Source of the DNA: Hordeum vulgare subsp. vulgare
Lineage: Eukaryota; Streptophyta; Magnoliopsida; Poales; Poaceae
Assembly (NCBI RefSeq): GCF_904849725.1
Contig: NC_058521.1
Coordinates: forward strand, 95,156,244 to 95,220,243
Length of the DNA: 64,000 nucleotides
Direction of reading: 5' to 3'
In this document: piece by piece, positions 53,701 to 64,000 of the stretch
Layout: every line of letters begins with the position of its first letter
Numbering within the stretch: the stretch's first letter is position 1
Translations under genes and position numbers: made by a program
Notes under the pieces: generated by a model
What the model saw: only the letters and a program-made list of their open reading frames with translations
Databases searched by the model: none
Told to the model about the DNA's origin: nothing

Positions 53701-56250
53701 GATGACAAGGGTGGCAAAGTCGACAAAAGTATATTGGATATACATGATATTGATGTGTACTTTACTAGTACTCCTAGTAGCACCAGGGTATTATATACCG
53801 GTTCGATTGCTAAGTGTTAGTAACTCGAAACAAAAGCTACGGAATAAACGAAGACTAGCTAAAGGCGAGGTGACGATGTGTGTTGAAAGTGTTTCCAAGG
53901 TTGATAGGATCAAACATTGCACGCTCCCTCTACCATCGAGATTAGTGTTAAACCTAAATAATTTTTATTTGGTATTTGCGTTGAGCATAGACATGATTGG
54001 ATTATGTTTATGGCAATACGGTTATTCATCTAAAGAGAATAATGGTTATTCTGTTTACTTGAATAATACCTTCAATGGTTGTGCACCTAAAATGAATGGT
54101 TTATTGAATCTCAATTGTAGTGATACACATGTTCATAATATTGTTGCCAAAAGATACAAAGTAGTAATGATAGTACCACTTACTTATGGCACCCCTGCTT
54201 GATTCATATTGGTATAAAATGCATGAAGAAGCGCCATGCTGATGGATCTTTGTACTCACTCATTTTTGAAACATTGGAGACATGCAAACCATGCCTGTTG
54301 GTATAAACACATGAAGAAACTCCATGCGGATGGATCGTTTAGACTCACTTGATTTTGAATCACTTGAGACATGCAAATCATACCACATGGGCAAGATGAC
54401 TGAAGACCTCGTTTTCTAGTGAGATGGAAGAAGAAAGTAACTTGTTGGAAGTGATACGTTTTGATGTCTACAGTCCAATGAGTAGTGAGGCACGCAGTGG
54501 ATATCATTATGTTCTTACTTAACAGATGATTTGAGTAGATACTAGTGTATTTACTTGATGAAACACAAATCTGAATTATTGAAAGGTTCAAGTAATTTCA
54601 GAGTGAAGTTGAAGATCATCGTGACAAAAGGATAATATGTCTACGATGTGATCGTGGACATATATATCTGAGTTACGAGTTTGGTAAACATTTAAGACAA
54701 TGTGAAAATTATTCCACGTGAAAATTGTTTCACAACTCATGCCACCTGGAACACCATAGTCTGATCATGTGTCCGTATGTCATAGTCGTGCCCTATTAGA
54801 TATGGTGCATACTATGATGTCTCTTATCAAATTACCACTATCGTTTTTGGGTTAGGCATTAGAGACAACCACATTCATTTTAAATAGGGCACCACGTAAT
54901 TCTGTTGAGATGACACCGTATGAACTATGGTTTGGAGAAACCTAAGATGTCATTTCTTAAAAGTTTGGGGCTGCGATGCTTATATGAAAGAGTTTCAGAC
55001 TGATATGCCCGAACCCAAAGCGGAAAGATATATCTTCATAGGACACCCAAACAATTGGCTATACCTCCTATCTCAGATCCGGAAGCAAAAGTGTTTGTTT
55101 CTAGAAACGGGTCCTTTCTCGAGGAAAAGTTTCTCTCGAAAGAATTGAGTGGGAGTATGGTGGAAACTTGATGATGTTATTGAACCATCACTTCAACTAG
55201 TGTGTGTAGAAGGGCACAGGAAGTTGTTCCTGTGGCACCTACACCAATTGAAGTGGAAGCTGATGATAGTGATCATGAAGCTTTGGATCAAGTCACTACC
55301 GAACCTCGTAGGTCGACAAGGAGGCGTACTACTCCAGTATGGCACGTAATCCTGTCTTGAAGGTCATGTTGTTGGACGACAATGAACCCACGAGCTATGG
55401 AGAAGAAATGGTGGGCCCGGATTCCGACAAATGGCTCGAGGCCATGAAATCCGAGGGAGGATTCATGTATGAAAACAAAGTATAGACTTTGGAAGAATTA
55501 CTTGATGGTCATAAGACTATTAACTACAGATGTATTTTTAAAAGGAAGACAGATGAGGATGGTGAAAAGTCACCATTAAGAAAGCTCGACTTGTCGCAAA
55601 GATGTTTCCGACAAGTTCAAAGAGTTGACTACGATGAGACTTTCTCGCTCGTAGCAATGCTGAAAGTCTGTTGGAATTATGTTAGCAGTTGCCGCATCAT
55701 TTATGAAATATTGCAGATAGGATGTCAAATATTGTTTCCTCGACGGTTTCATTGATGAAAGGTTGTATGTGATACAACCAAAAGATTTTGTCGATCCTAA
55801 AGGATGCTAACAAGTATGCAAAACTCCAGCGATCCTGCTATGGACTGGAGCAAGCATCTTGGAGTTGGAATATACGCTTTGATGAGATGATCAAAGATTT
55901 TGGTTTTATACAAAGTTTATGAGAAACTTGTATTTCCAAAGAAGTGACTGGGAGCACTATAGAATTTCTAATAAGTATATGTGGTTGTATATTGTTGATT
56001 AGAAATTATGCAAAATTTCTTGAAAGCATATAGGGTTGTTTGAAAAGTGTTTTCAAAGGGAAAACTGGATTAAGCTACTTGAACATTGAGCATCAAGATC
56101 TATGAAGATAGATCAAAGTGCTTAATAGAACTTTCAACGAAATGCGTGCCTTGATAGGTTTTTGAAGGAGTTCAAAATAGATCAGCAAAGAAGGAGTTCT
56201 TGGTTGTGTTGTAAGGTGTAAATTTGAGTAGGACTCAAAGCCTGACCATG
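53701..56250 (+). pseudogene. Copia 2 protease-integrase-RT remnant, first part
   Basis: Protease active-site region reads L-Y-T-G-S-I-A near 53795 (Asp lost). The zinc-binding pre-integrase region is present twice in an 89-bp duplication (54209-54297 and 54298-54386). Integrase about 54440-54960 and the IN-RT linker about 55030-55330 follow. RT starts about 55400 (EAMKSEGGFMYENKV-like) and runs, with many frameshifts, to the Athila C insertion at 56250. No intact domain remains. Confidence 0.78.
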
Positions 56251-57764
56251 TGCTACCTCTTGAGCTTGCGTTGGTTTTTCCCTTGAAGAGGAAAGGGTGA
56301 TGCAGCACAATAGGAGTAAGTATTACCCTCAGTTTGAGAACAAAGGTATCAATCCAGTAGGAGTATCAAGATGAGGCACCAATGTACCTGCGCAAAAACA
56401 AACAAACTTGCACCCAACACTATAAAGGGATTGTCAATCCCTTCACGATTATTTTCAAGGTGAGATCTGAAGGTGGAAAGTGCAACAAAGTAAAAGTGTA
56501 GGTCTAAAAATATGATGTGAAGTAGACCTGAGGGCCATAGTGTTCACTAGAGGCTTCTCTCATGATAGAAAATATTACGGTGGGTGAACGAATTACTGTC
56601 GAGCAATTGATAGAATCGCGCAAAGTCATGATGATATCTAAGGCAATGATCATACATATAGGCATCACGTCCGAGAAAAGTAGACCGATACTTTCTGCAT
56701 CTACTACTATTACTCCACACATCGACCGCTGTCCAGCATGCATCTAGTGTATTGAGTTCATAACAAACAGAGTAACACTTTAAGCAAGATGACATGATGT
56801 AGAGGGATAAATTCATGCAATATGATAATGCCATCTTTTTACCCTTGATGGCAACAACACGATGCGTGCCTCGCTACCCCTTCTGTGACTAGGTGAGGAC
56901 ACCGCACGATATGAACCAAAAACCAAGCACTTCTCCCATTGCAAGAATTATAGATCAACTTGGCCAAACGAATCCCACAACTCAAAAAGAATTACAAGGA
57001 TACGAAATCATGCATATGAGAGATGAGAGGAGACTCAAATAATATTCATAGATAATCTGATCATAAATCCACAAGTCATCAGATCTCGACAAACACACCG
57101 CAAAAGAAAGTTACATCGGAGAGATCTCCATGAAGATCATGGAGAACTTTGTATTGAAGATCCAAGAGAGAGAAGAAGCCATCTAGCTACTAGTTATGGA
57201 CCCGAACGTCTGTGGTGAACTACTCACGCATCATCGGAGAGGCAATGGTGTTGATGACGAAGCCCTCCGTGTCCGAATCCCCCCTCTGGAAGGGCACCAG
57301 AACGGTCCCCAGATGGGATCTTGCAGAGACAGAAGCTTGCGGCGGCGGAAAATTATTTTCGTGGCTCCCTTTGGTGGTTTTGGATTTTTAGAGAATTTAT
57401 ATGCGGAAGAAGTAGGGCAAAGGAGCCACGGGGGCCCACAAGCCTGCTAGGCGCGCCCCCAGGCCGCGGCTAGGGGGCTTGTGACCTCCCCCGAGGTCCT
57501 TTGCCTTGGTTCTCAAGTCCCCTGTGTATCTTCTGTTATGGAAAAAATCATTCCGCGGGTTTTATTCCGTTTGGACTCCGTTTAATATTCTTCTCTAAAA
57601 AAGGTCAAAAACACGAAAAAACAGAAACTGACACTTGGCACTGAGTTAATAGGTTAGTCCCAAAAAAGATATAAAATAGCATATTCATGCATACAAAACA
57701 TCCAAAGTTGACAAGATAATAGCATGGAACCATCAAAAATTATAGATACGTTGGAGACGTATCA
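56251..57764 (-). repeat. Athila C 3' LTR (left copy)
   Basis: 1,514 bp, in element sense TGATACGTCTCC...GAGGTAGCA. TATA-like sequence of the minus strand near 57393-57400 is altered (ATATAAATTC). The short C-run here (CTCCCCC near 57486) corresponds to the 18-C tract of the partner LTR. Confidence 0.93.
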
Positions 57765-59750
57765 AGCATCCCCAAGCTTAACTCCTGCTCGTCCTCGAGT
57801 AGGGAAGTGGTAAAGACTGAATTTTTGATGTGAAATGCTACCTAACATATTTGTCCTTTGTAACTTCTTTCTTGTGGCATGAATGTTCAGATCCGTAAGA
57901 TTCAAAACAATAGTTTACTATTGACATGAAAACAATAATACTTCAAGCATACTAGCAAAGTGATCATGAACTTTTGAAGTAACAAGGCCAAAGAAAGTTA
58001 TCCCTACAAAATCATATAGTCTGGCTATGCTCCATCATCCCCACACAATGAATTTAAATCATGCACAACCCCGGTATTGGCCAAGTAATTGTTTTCGCAC
58101 TCTTACTTTCTCAAACCTTTTTTACTCTCATGTAATACATGAGCGTGAGCCATGGATATAGCACTATAGGTGGAATAGAGTGTGGTGGAGGTTGTGAGGC
58201 AAAAAGGAGGAGATTGTCACATTGACTTGGCATATCAATATGAATGAGTAGGGATTACCATGCAACGGATGCATTTAGAGCTATAAGTGTGTGAAAGCTC
58301 AAAAGGAGAACTAGTGGGTGTGCACCCAACTTGCTTGCTCACGAAGACCTAGGGCAATTTGGAGGAAGCCCATCATTGGAATATACATGCCAAGTTATAT
58401 AATGAAAATTCCCACTAGTATATGGAAGTGTCAAAACAAGAGACTCTCTATCATGAAGAACATGGTGCTATTTTGAAGCACAAGTGTGGAAAAAGATAGT
58501 AGAATTGTCCCTTCTCTCTTTTAATTTTGTTTGGTGGGCATCTTTGGCCTCTTTTTTTTTATTTCCTCACATGGGACAATTCTCTAATAATGATGATCAT
58601 CACACTTTTATTTACTCACAACTCAATACTTAGAGCAATGATGACTCTATAGGAAATGCCTCCGGCAGTGTACTGGGATGTGCAACGATCTAGCTTAGCG
58701 TATGATGTTGAAACATCTCACTAGATATCTTACGATCATGCAATGGCAATATGTAAGTGACGGCACAAGTCATGAGAGGGAACGGTGGGAGTTGCATGGC
58801 AATATATCTCGGAATAGCTATGAAAATGGCATAATAGGTAGGTATGGTGGCTGTTTTGAGAAAGGTATATGGTGGGTTTGTGTACCGGTGAAAGTTGCGC
58901 GGCACTAGAGAGGCTAGCAATGGTGGAAGGTGAAAGTGCATCTATACCATGGACTCACATTAGTTATGAAGAACTCATATACTTATTGCGAAAGTTTTAT
59001 TAGTAATTGAAACAAAGTGCTAAACGCATACTCCTAGGCGAAGGGTTGGTAGGTGTTAACCATCGCGTGATCCTGACTGCCACACAAAGGATAGCAATCA
59101 ATAAATCAATTATGCTCCGACTTCCTAACATAGCGGTTCACCATACGTGCATGCTACGGGAATCACTAACTTCAACACAAGTATTTCTAGATTCACAACA
59201 CCCTACTAACATAACTCTTTAGGTACTGTAGCAAACTTGATTTATATTTATACTGATGTTAGATTACTGTATTCTCACTTTTCCATGTCTAGTACCCCCC
59301 GATACTATTCATAGTTTCATCAAAATAAGCAATCAACACAACAAAAAACAGAATCTGTCAAAAACAGACCAGTCTGTATCAATCTGTATACTTCGTACAC
59401 TTCTTGTATTCCAAAAATTCTAAAAAATTATGACAATTAGGGGAATTTGCATACCAACCAGAAGAAAAAAGAATCAACTCAAAAGCTCTTTTGGGATAGG
59501 AATTAAAAATAATTTTGTGAGCACAAAGTTTCTGTCTTTTTCATCATGATCAAACAACCATCACCAAAACTAATCATAAAGGTTTTACTTGGCACAAACA
59601 CAAAAAGAAACACAAGAAACACAATCACAACATAATTATGATGGTGTGGACACAACAAAACATAAAGCAAAAAACAAATATAAATTCATTGGGTTGCCTC
59701 CCAACAAGCGCTATTGTTTAACGCCCTTAGCTAGGCATAAGGCGACAGAG
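57765..59750 (-). other. Athila C post-protease non-coding region
   Basis: 1.99 kb, no polymerase motifs. It holds the PPT (TAAGCTTGGGGATGCT, 57765-57780) at one end and the conserved hairpin motif (59686-59736) at the other. It aligns with 10845-13507 of element A except for a segment of about 0.68 kb missing between the equivalents of about 11350 and 12030. Minor: T-rich and A-rich tracts near 58540-58560. Confidence 0.75.
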
Positions 59751-60734
59751 TCAAGTATCGTCGTCTTTAGTGCTCAAACCATAAGTAGCCCTCATCATGG
59801 ATTCATAAGGCAATCTTATTTTCTTTCTAGGAAAGTGTTCCATGCCCTTCTTTAATGGAAATTGAAATCTAATATTCCCTTCCTTTATATCGATGACAAC
59901 ACCAATAGTCCTAAGGAAAGGTCTACCAAGAATGATGGGACATGTCGGATTGCAATCAATATCAAGCACAATGAAATCTACGGGTACATAGTTCCTATTT
60001 GCAATAATAAGAACATCATTGATCCTTCCCATAGGTTTCTTAACAGTAGAATCCGCAAGATGCAAATTAAGAGAGCACTCATTAATCTCATTGAAGCCTA
60101 GAACATCACATAAAGACTTTGGAATAGCGGAAACACTAGCACCCAAATCAAACAAAGCATAGCATTCATAGTTTTTAATCTTGATTTTGATAGTAGGTTC
60201 CCACTCATCATGAAGTTTTATAGGAATAGATATCTCCAACTCAAGTTTCTCTTCAAGAGATTTCATCATAGCATCAACGATATGATCGGTAAAGGCCTTA
60301 TTTTGGCTATAAGCATGTGGAGAGTCTAGCATGGATTGCATCAAGGAAATACATTCAATCAAAAAGCAACTACAATAATTGAATTCCTTGAAATCCAAAG
60401 TAGTAATTTCATTACTACTCAAAGTTTTGATATCCTCTACTCCACTTTCAGTGCTTTTAGCATCAAGATAAATAGACTCCGAATCATTGGGGCGTTTCTC
60501 AACCAAAGTGGATTCATATCCAGCCCCATCATCATTAGGATTGACATTAGAAAACAAGGATTAAATAGGAGTCACACCAAGCATTTTAAGATCTTCGTGA
60601 TTCTCATCACGAGAACACGCCTTTTTAAGCCATTCATGTCTAGCACGAATTTGTGCGGTTCTTTCTTTACTCTCATTCATGGAAACACACATAGCTTTCA
60701 AAGTTTAATCCATATTAATCTTGTGAGGATCACA
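59751..60734 (-). pseudogene. Athila C aspartic protease
   Basis: Open from 60557 down to the natural stop at 59751 (268 codons), with the N-terminal linker extending to 60734 in the same frame but crossed by stops (near 60560, 60708 and 60732). Motifs: LFDLGASVSAIPKSLCDVL and PIILGRPFLRTIGVVIDIKEGN. It is nearly the same protein as in element A. C-terminal MRATYGLSTKDDDT is identical to element A. Confidence 0.88.
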
Positions 60735-61825
60735 TCACAATTTTAAAGCATCAATATCAAGAGACATTCTATCAACGGTCCTAGCCAAGTCATCAATTTT
60801 GAGCAGTTTTTCTTCTATGGACGCATTGAAAATGTTTTGCGAGTTGATAAACTCTTTAATATTACTCTCTAGATCAGAGGGTAATTTATTGTAATTTCCA
60901 TCAGCATTGTTGTAGGAATTGCAGAAGTTATTAGATGGATTACTAGGAAAAGGCCTAGGAATAAAGTTACCTCTATAAGCATTGTTGTTGCCAAAATTAT
61001 TCCTACCAACAAAATTAACATCCAAGCTTTCATTGCTATTCTCAATCAAGGAAGACAAAGGCATATCATTTGGATCTAGAGGAGCACCTTTACTAGCAAA
61101 AAAATTCATTAACTCATCCATCTTAGCACTCAAAGAGTTAATTTCTTCTATAGCATGCACTTTTTACTAGTAGGTGACCTTTCAGTGTGCCATTGAGAAT
61201 AGTTTGTCATGATATTATCTAGGATTTTTGTGGCTTCTCCTAGTGTGATTTCCATGAAAGTTCCACCGGAGGCGGAATCCAAGATATTTCTAGAAGCAAA
61301 ATTCAAACCAACATAGAAGATTTGTATAATCATCCAAAGACTCAGGCCATGAGCGGGACAATTTCTAATCATCAATTTCATTCTCTCCCAAGATTGTGCA
61401 ACATGTTCATGATCTAGTTGCTTAAAATTCATGATATCATTACGGAGAGAGATAATCTTAGCCGATGGAAAATATTTGGATATATAAGCATCTTTACACT
61501 TGTTCCAAGAATAAATACTATTTTTGGGTAAAGATGAAAACCAAGTTTTTCCTCGATCTCTTAATGAGAACGGAAATAGCTTCAATTTAATCACATCATT
61601 ATACACATCTTTTTTCTTTTGCATATCGTATAACTCAATGAAGGTATTAAGATGGGATGCGACACCTTCACTAGGAAGGCCGGAAAATTGCTCTTTCATA
61701 ACAAGATTCAGCAAAGCAGCATTGATTTCATATGATTCCGCACTAGTGGCGGGAGAAATCGGAGTACTAATAAAATCATTATTATTAGTATTCGAGAAGT
61801 CACACAATTTGGTGTTTTCAGTCAT
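60735..61825 (-). pseudogene. Athila C gag
   Basis: Start at 61825 (MTENTKLCDFSNTNN). The first 225 codons, to 61148, are uninterrupted and contain the gag motif LKLFPFSLRDRGKTWFSSLP. A frameshift near 61150 moves the frame; the rest (61160-60735) is open, with LDVNFVGRNNFGNNNAYRGN and Asn-rich segments. No zinc knuckle is obvious. Compared with element A, this copy keeps codon 3 and the Glu codon that are stops in A. Confidence 0.9.
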
Positions 61826-62020
61826 GGTGACTCAGCAAGCAGACAGGCACACAAGCGAACAGAAAGCAAGCGAAAGAAAAGGGCTGACGAAAAAGACAAA
61901 TATTTTTGTAATTTTTGTTTTTCAGAAGTGGGGAGAGGAAAACGAGAGGCAAAAGGCAAATAATGTAAATGCAATAGATGAGTTTGCGATAGTTAATTGG
62001 ATATGCTTCACTTTGAACAC

Positions 62021-62038
62021 TCTCCTACAAAGGCGCCA
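62021..62038 (-). other. Primer binding site of Athila C
   Basis: On the minus strand TGGCGCCTTTGTAGGAGA, eleven bases after the LTR end GGTAGCA (spacer AGAAGAATTTC). The first seven bases match the Athila PBS; the rest differs from A and B. The region 61826-62020 is leader, C/T-rich in element sense like that of A. Confidence 0.7.
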
Positions 62039-63194
62039 GAAATTCTTCTTGCTACCTCTTGAGCTTGTGTTGGTTTTTCTCTTGAAGAGGAAAGGGTGAT
62101 GCAGCACAATAGCAGTAAGTATTTCCCTCAGTTTGAGAACAAAGGTATCAATCCAGTAGGAGTATCAACATGAGGCACCAATGTACCTACGCAAAAACAA
62201 ACAAACTTGCACCCAACGCTATAAAGGGATTGTCAATCCCTTCACGGTTATTTGCAAGGGGAGATCTGAAGGTGGAAAGTGCAACAAAGTAAAAGTGTAG
62301 ATCTGAAAATATGATGTGAAGTAGACCCGGGAGCCATAGTGTTCACTAGAGGCTTCTCTCATGATAGCAAATATTACGGTGGGTGAACGAATTACTGTCG
62401 AGTAATTGATAGAATCGCGCAAAGTCATGATGATATCTAAGGCAATGATCATACATATAGGCATCACGTCTGAGACAAGTAGACCGATATTGTCTGCATC
62501 TACTACTATTACTCCACACATCGACCGCTATCCAGCATGCATCTAGTGTATTGAGTTCATAACAAACAGAGTAACGCTTTAAGCAAGATGACATGATGTA
62601 GAGGGATAAATTCATGCAATATGATATAAACCCCATCTCTTTACCCTTGATGGCAACAACACGATGCGTGCCTTGCTACCCCTTCTGTCACTAGGTGAGG
62701 ACATCGCACGGTATGAACCCAAAACCAAGCACTTCTCCCATTGCAAGAATTATAGATCAAGTTGGCCAAACGAAACCCACAACTCGAAGAGAATTACAAG
62801 GATACGAAATCATGCATATGAGAGATCAGAGGAGACTCAAATAATATTCATAGATAATCTAATCATAAATCCACAATTCGTTGGATCTCGACAAACACAC
62901 CCCAAAAGAAAGTTACATCGGATAGATCTCCATGAAGATCATGGAGAACCTTGTATTTAAGATCCAAGAGAGAGAAGATGCCATCTAGCTACTAGCTATG
63001 GACCCGAAGGTCTGTGGTGAACTACTCACGCATCATCAGAGAGGCAATGGTGTTGATGAAGAAGCCCTCCATGTCCGAATCCCCCTCCGGTCGGGCACCA
63101 GAACGGTCCCCAGATGGGATCTTGCGGAGACAGAAGCTTGCGGCGGCGGAAAAGTATTTTCCTAGCTCCCTCTGGTGGTTTTGGATTTTTAGAG

Positions 63195-63202
63195 AATTTA
63201 TA
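63195..63202 (-). promoter_or_regulatory. TATA box of Athila C 5' LTR
   Basis: TATAAATT on the minus strand after CCGCC, at the same relative place as in element A. Confidence 0.55.
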
Positions 63203-63285
63203 GGCGGAAGAAGTAGGGCAAAGGAGCCATGGGGGGGCACAAGCCTGCTAGGCGCGCCCCCAGGCCGCGGCTAGGGGGCTTGTGA

Positions 63286-63303
63286 CCCCCCCCCCCCCCC
63301 CCC
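63286..63303 (+). repeat. 18-base C tract
   Basis: Uninterrupted C run in the Athila C 5' LTR. The partner LTR has only a short CCTCCCCC at the same place, so it expanded in one copy or is an assembly/sequencing artefact. Confidence 0.9.
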
Positions 63304-63582
63304 GAGGTCCTTTGCCTTGGTTCTCAAGTCCCCTGCGTATCTTTCTTTTATGGAAAAAATCATTCCGCAGGTTTTATTCCATTTGGACTCCGTTTAATAT
63401 TCTTCTCTGAAAAAGGTCAAAAACACGGAAAAAACATAAACTGGCACTTGGCACTGAGTTAATAGGTTAGTCCCAAAAAAGATATAAAATAGCATATTCA
63501 TGCATACAAAACATCCAAAGTGGACAAGATAATAGCATGGAACCATCAAAAATCATAGATACGTTGGAGACGTATCACCATG

Positions 63583-64000
63583 GCATAAGAAAGAGAAAGG
63601 ACGAAGGTCCTCCCCTATGCATTAGCCGTAGGCTCTATAGTATACTATGTTGTGTACCACACCTGAAGTGTGCCTTGTCATGAGTCAGTCAAGGGGTACA
63701 ACAGTGATGCAGGAATGGATCACTGGACAACGGTCAAAGTTATCATTAGTAACTAGTGGACTAAGGATTTTTTTTTCTCGATTATGGAGGTGATTAAAGA
63801 GTTCGTCGTAAAGGGCTTACGTCGATGCAAGCTTTGTCACTAATCCGGATGACTCTGAGTAGTAAACCGGATTCGTATAGTGGAGAAATCATTTGTAATG
63901 GTTCCAAATGGCGCGTAGTAGCAGAATCTATAGGATGACGTAGAGATTTGTAAATCACACACGGATCTGAAAGGTTCAGACTTGTTGACTATAAACCTCT
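63583..64000 (+). pseudogene. Copia 2 RT/RNase H remnant, second part
   Basis: Copia 2 pol resumes after Athila C and its TSD. The order of fragments (AFVLPYALAVGS-like, then VMSQSRGTT, then KEFVVKGLRRCKL-like) parallels Copia 3 at 48800-49200. Stops and frameshifts are frequent. It runs off the window before the 3' LTR. Confidence 0.75.

Larger units (their letters stand above)
56251..63577 (-). mobile_element. Athila-lineage element C (gag-protease only)
   Basis: Complete 7,327-bp element on the minus strand, nested in Copia 2 pol. TSD ccatg is at 56246-56250 and 63578-63582. LTRs are 56251-57764 and 62050-63577. Gag and protease are close relatives of element A's, but the LTR ends differ and lack the fossil PBS. 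The post-protease region is about 0.68 kb shorter than in A. No RT or integrase is present. Confidence 0.94.
62050..63577 (-). repeat. Athila C 5' LTR (right copy)
   Basis: 1,528 bp, driving gag on the minus strand. A TATA-like box (TATAAATT on the minus strand) lies at 63195-63202. It carries an 18-base C run at 63286-63303. The RC of TGATACGTCTCC forms its right end, before TSD ccatg. Confidence 0.93.
30741..64000 (+). mobile_element. Copia element 2 (Angela type), 3' end outside window
   Basis: Copia retrotransposon inserted into the CACTA fragment after 30740. Its 5' LTR is in three pieces (30741-32030, 42354-42530, 51347-51635; about 1.75 kb in total) because Athila B and Copia 3 landed in it. 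The PBS is at 51637, and heavily decayed gag-pol runs to 56250 and again from 63583 past the right edge. The candidate TSD is ccagt (30736-30740), but the 3' LTR is not in the window. Reading frames are far more broken than in Copia 1, so it is older or decayed faster. Confidence 0.9.

Overview
This window looks like intergenic DNA from a large grass genome, most likely a Triticeae species (wheat, barley, rye or Aegilops group). The evidence is the set of transposon families: Angela/BARE/WIS-type Copia LTRs (TGTTGGAAATATGC start, about 1.75 kb), Athila-lineage LTRs that begin TGATACGTCTCC, and a Tat-lineage Gypsy element. I found no host protein gene, tRNA, rRNA or CRISPR array. Almost every base belongs to a transposable element, and every coding region seen is a decayed transposon gene.

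Layout. The oldest visible layer is a CACTA (En/Spm-type) DNA transposon fragment at 28690-30740. On its left sits Copia element 1 (<1-28689), whose body was split by a Tat-type Gypsy element on the minus strand (1685-25153, TSD atcat). That Gypsy carries two younger insertions: a solo Athila LTR (3118-4579, TSD atccc) and a complete Athila element A (7018-15056, TSD gtgag). On the right of the CACTA fragment sits Copia element 2 (30741->64000). Its 5' LTR was split by Athila element B (32031-42348, minus strand, TSD gtggg) and by Copia element 3 (42531-51082), and its pol region by Athila element C (56251-63577, minus strand, TSD ccatg). Five insertions have confirmed 5-bp TSDs; Copia 3 does not and is flanked instead by a 263-bp duplication.

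How the pieces work together. The Gypsy has gag, protease, RT, two RNase H domains and integrase on the minus strand. Converging on it from the plus strand is an intron-containing extra ORF of the 'putative gypsy type transposon' (Transposase_28) kind. Athila elements A, B and C encode only gag and aspartic protease. None has reverse transcriptase or integrase, so they must have moved using enzymes from other elements. Element B also carries an extra ORF of about 355 codons where pol would be expected.

Most notable observations: (1) a ladder of fossil primer-binding-site modules inside the Athila LTRs (four in B, one in A and the solo LTR), suggesting that the LTR boundary moved outward by repeated PBS capture; (2) the 263-bp duplication around Copia 3, which copies an existing element-B/Copia-2 junction and fits integrase-independent capture at a break; (3) a conserved paired-hairpin motif just after the protease stop in the pol-less Athila elements; (4) nonsense codons in the Gypsy gag, RNase H and integrase frames that are all TAG, as expected from decay of methylated CAG codons. 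All similarity statements come from reading and memory of families, not from a database search.
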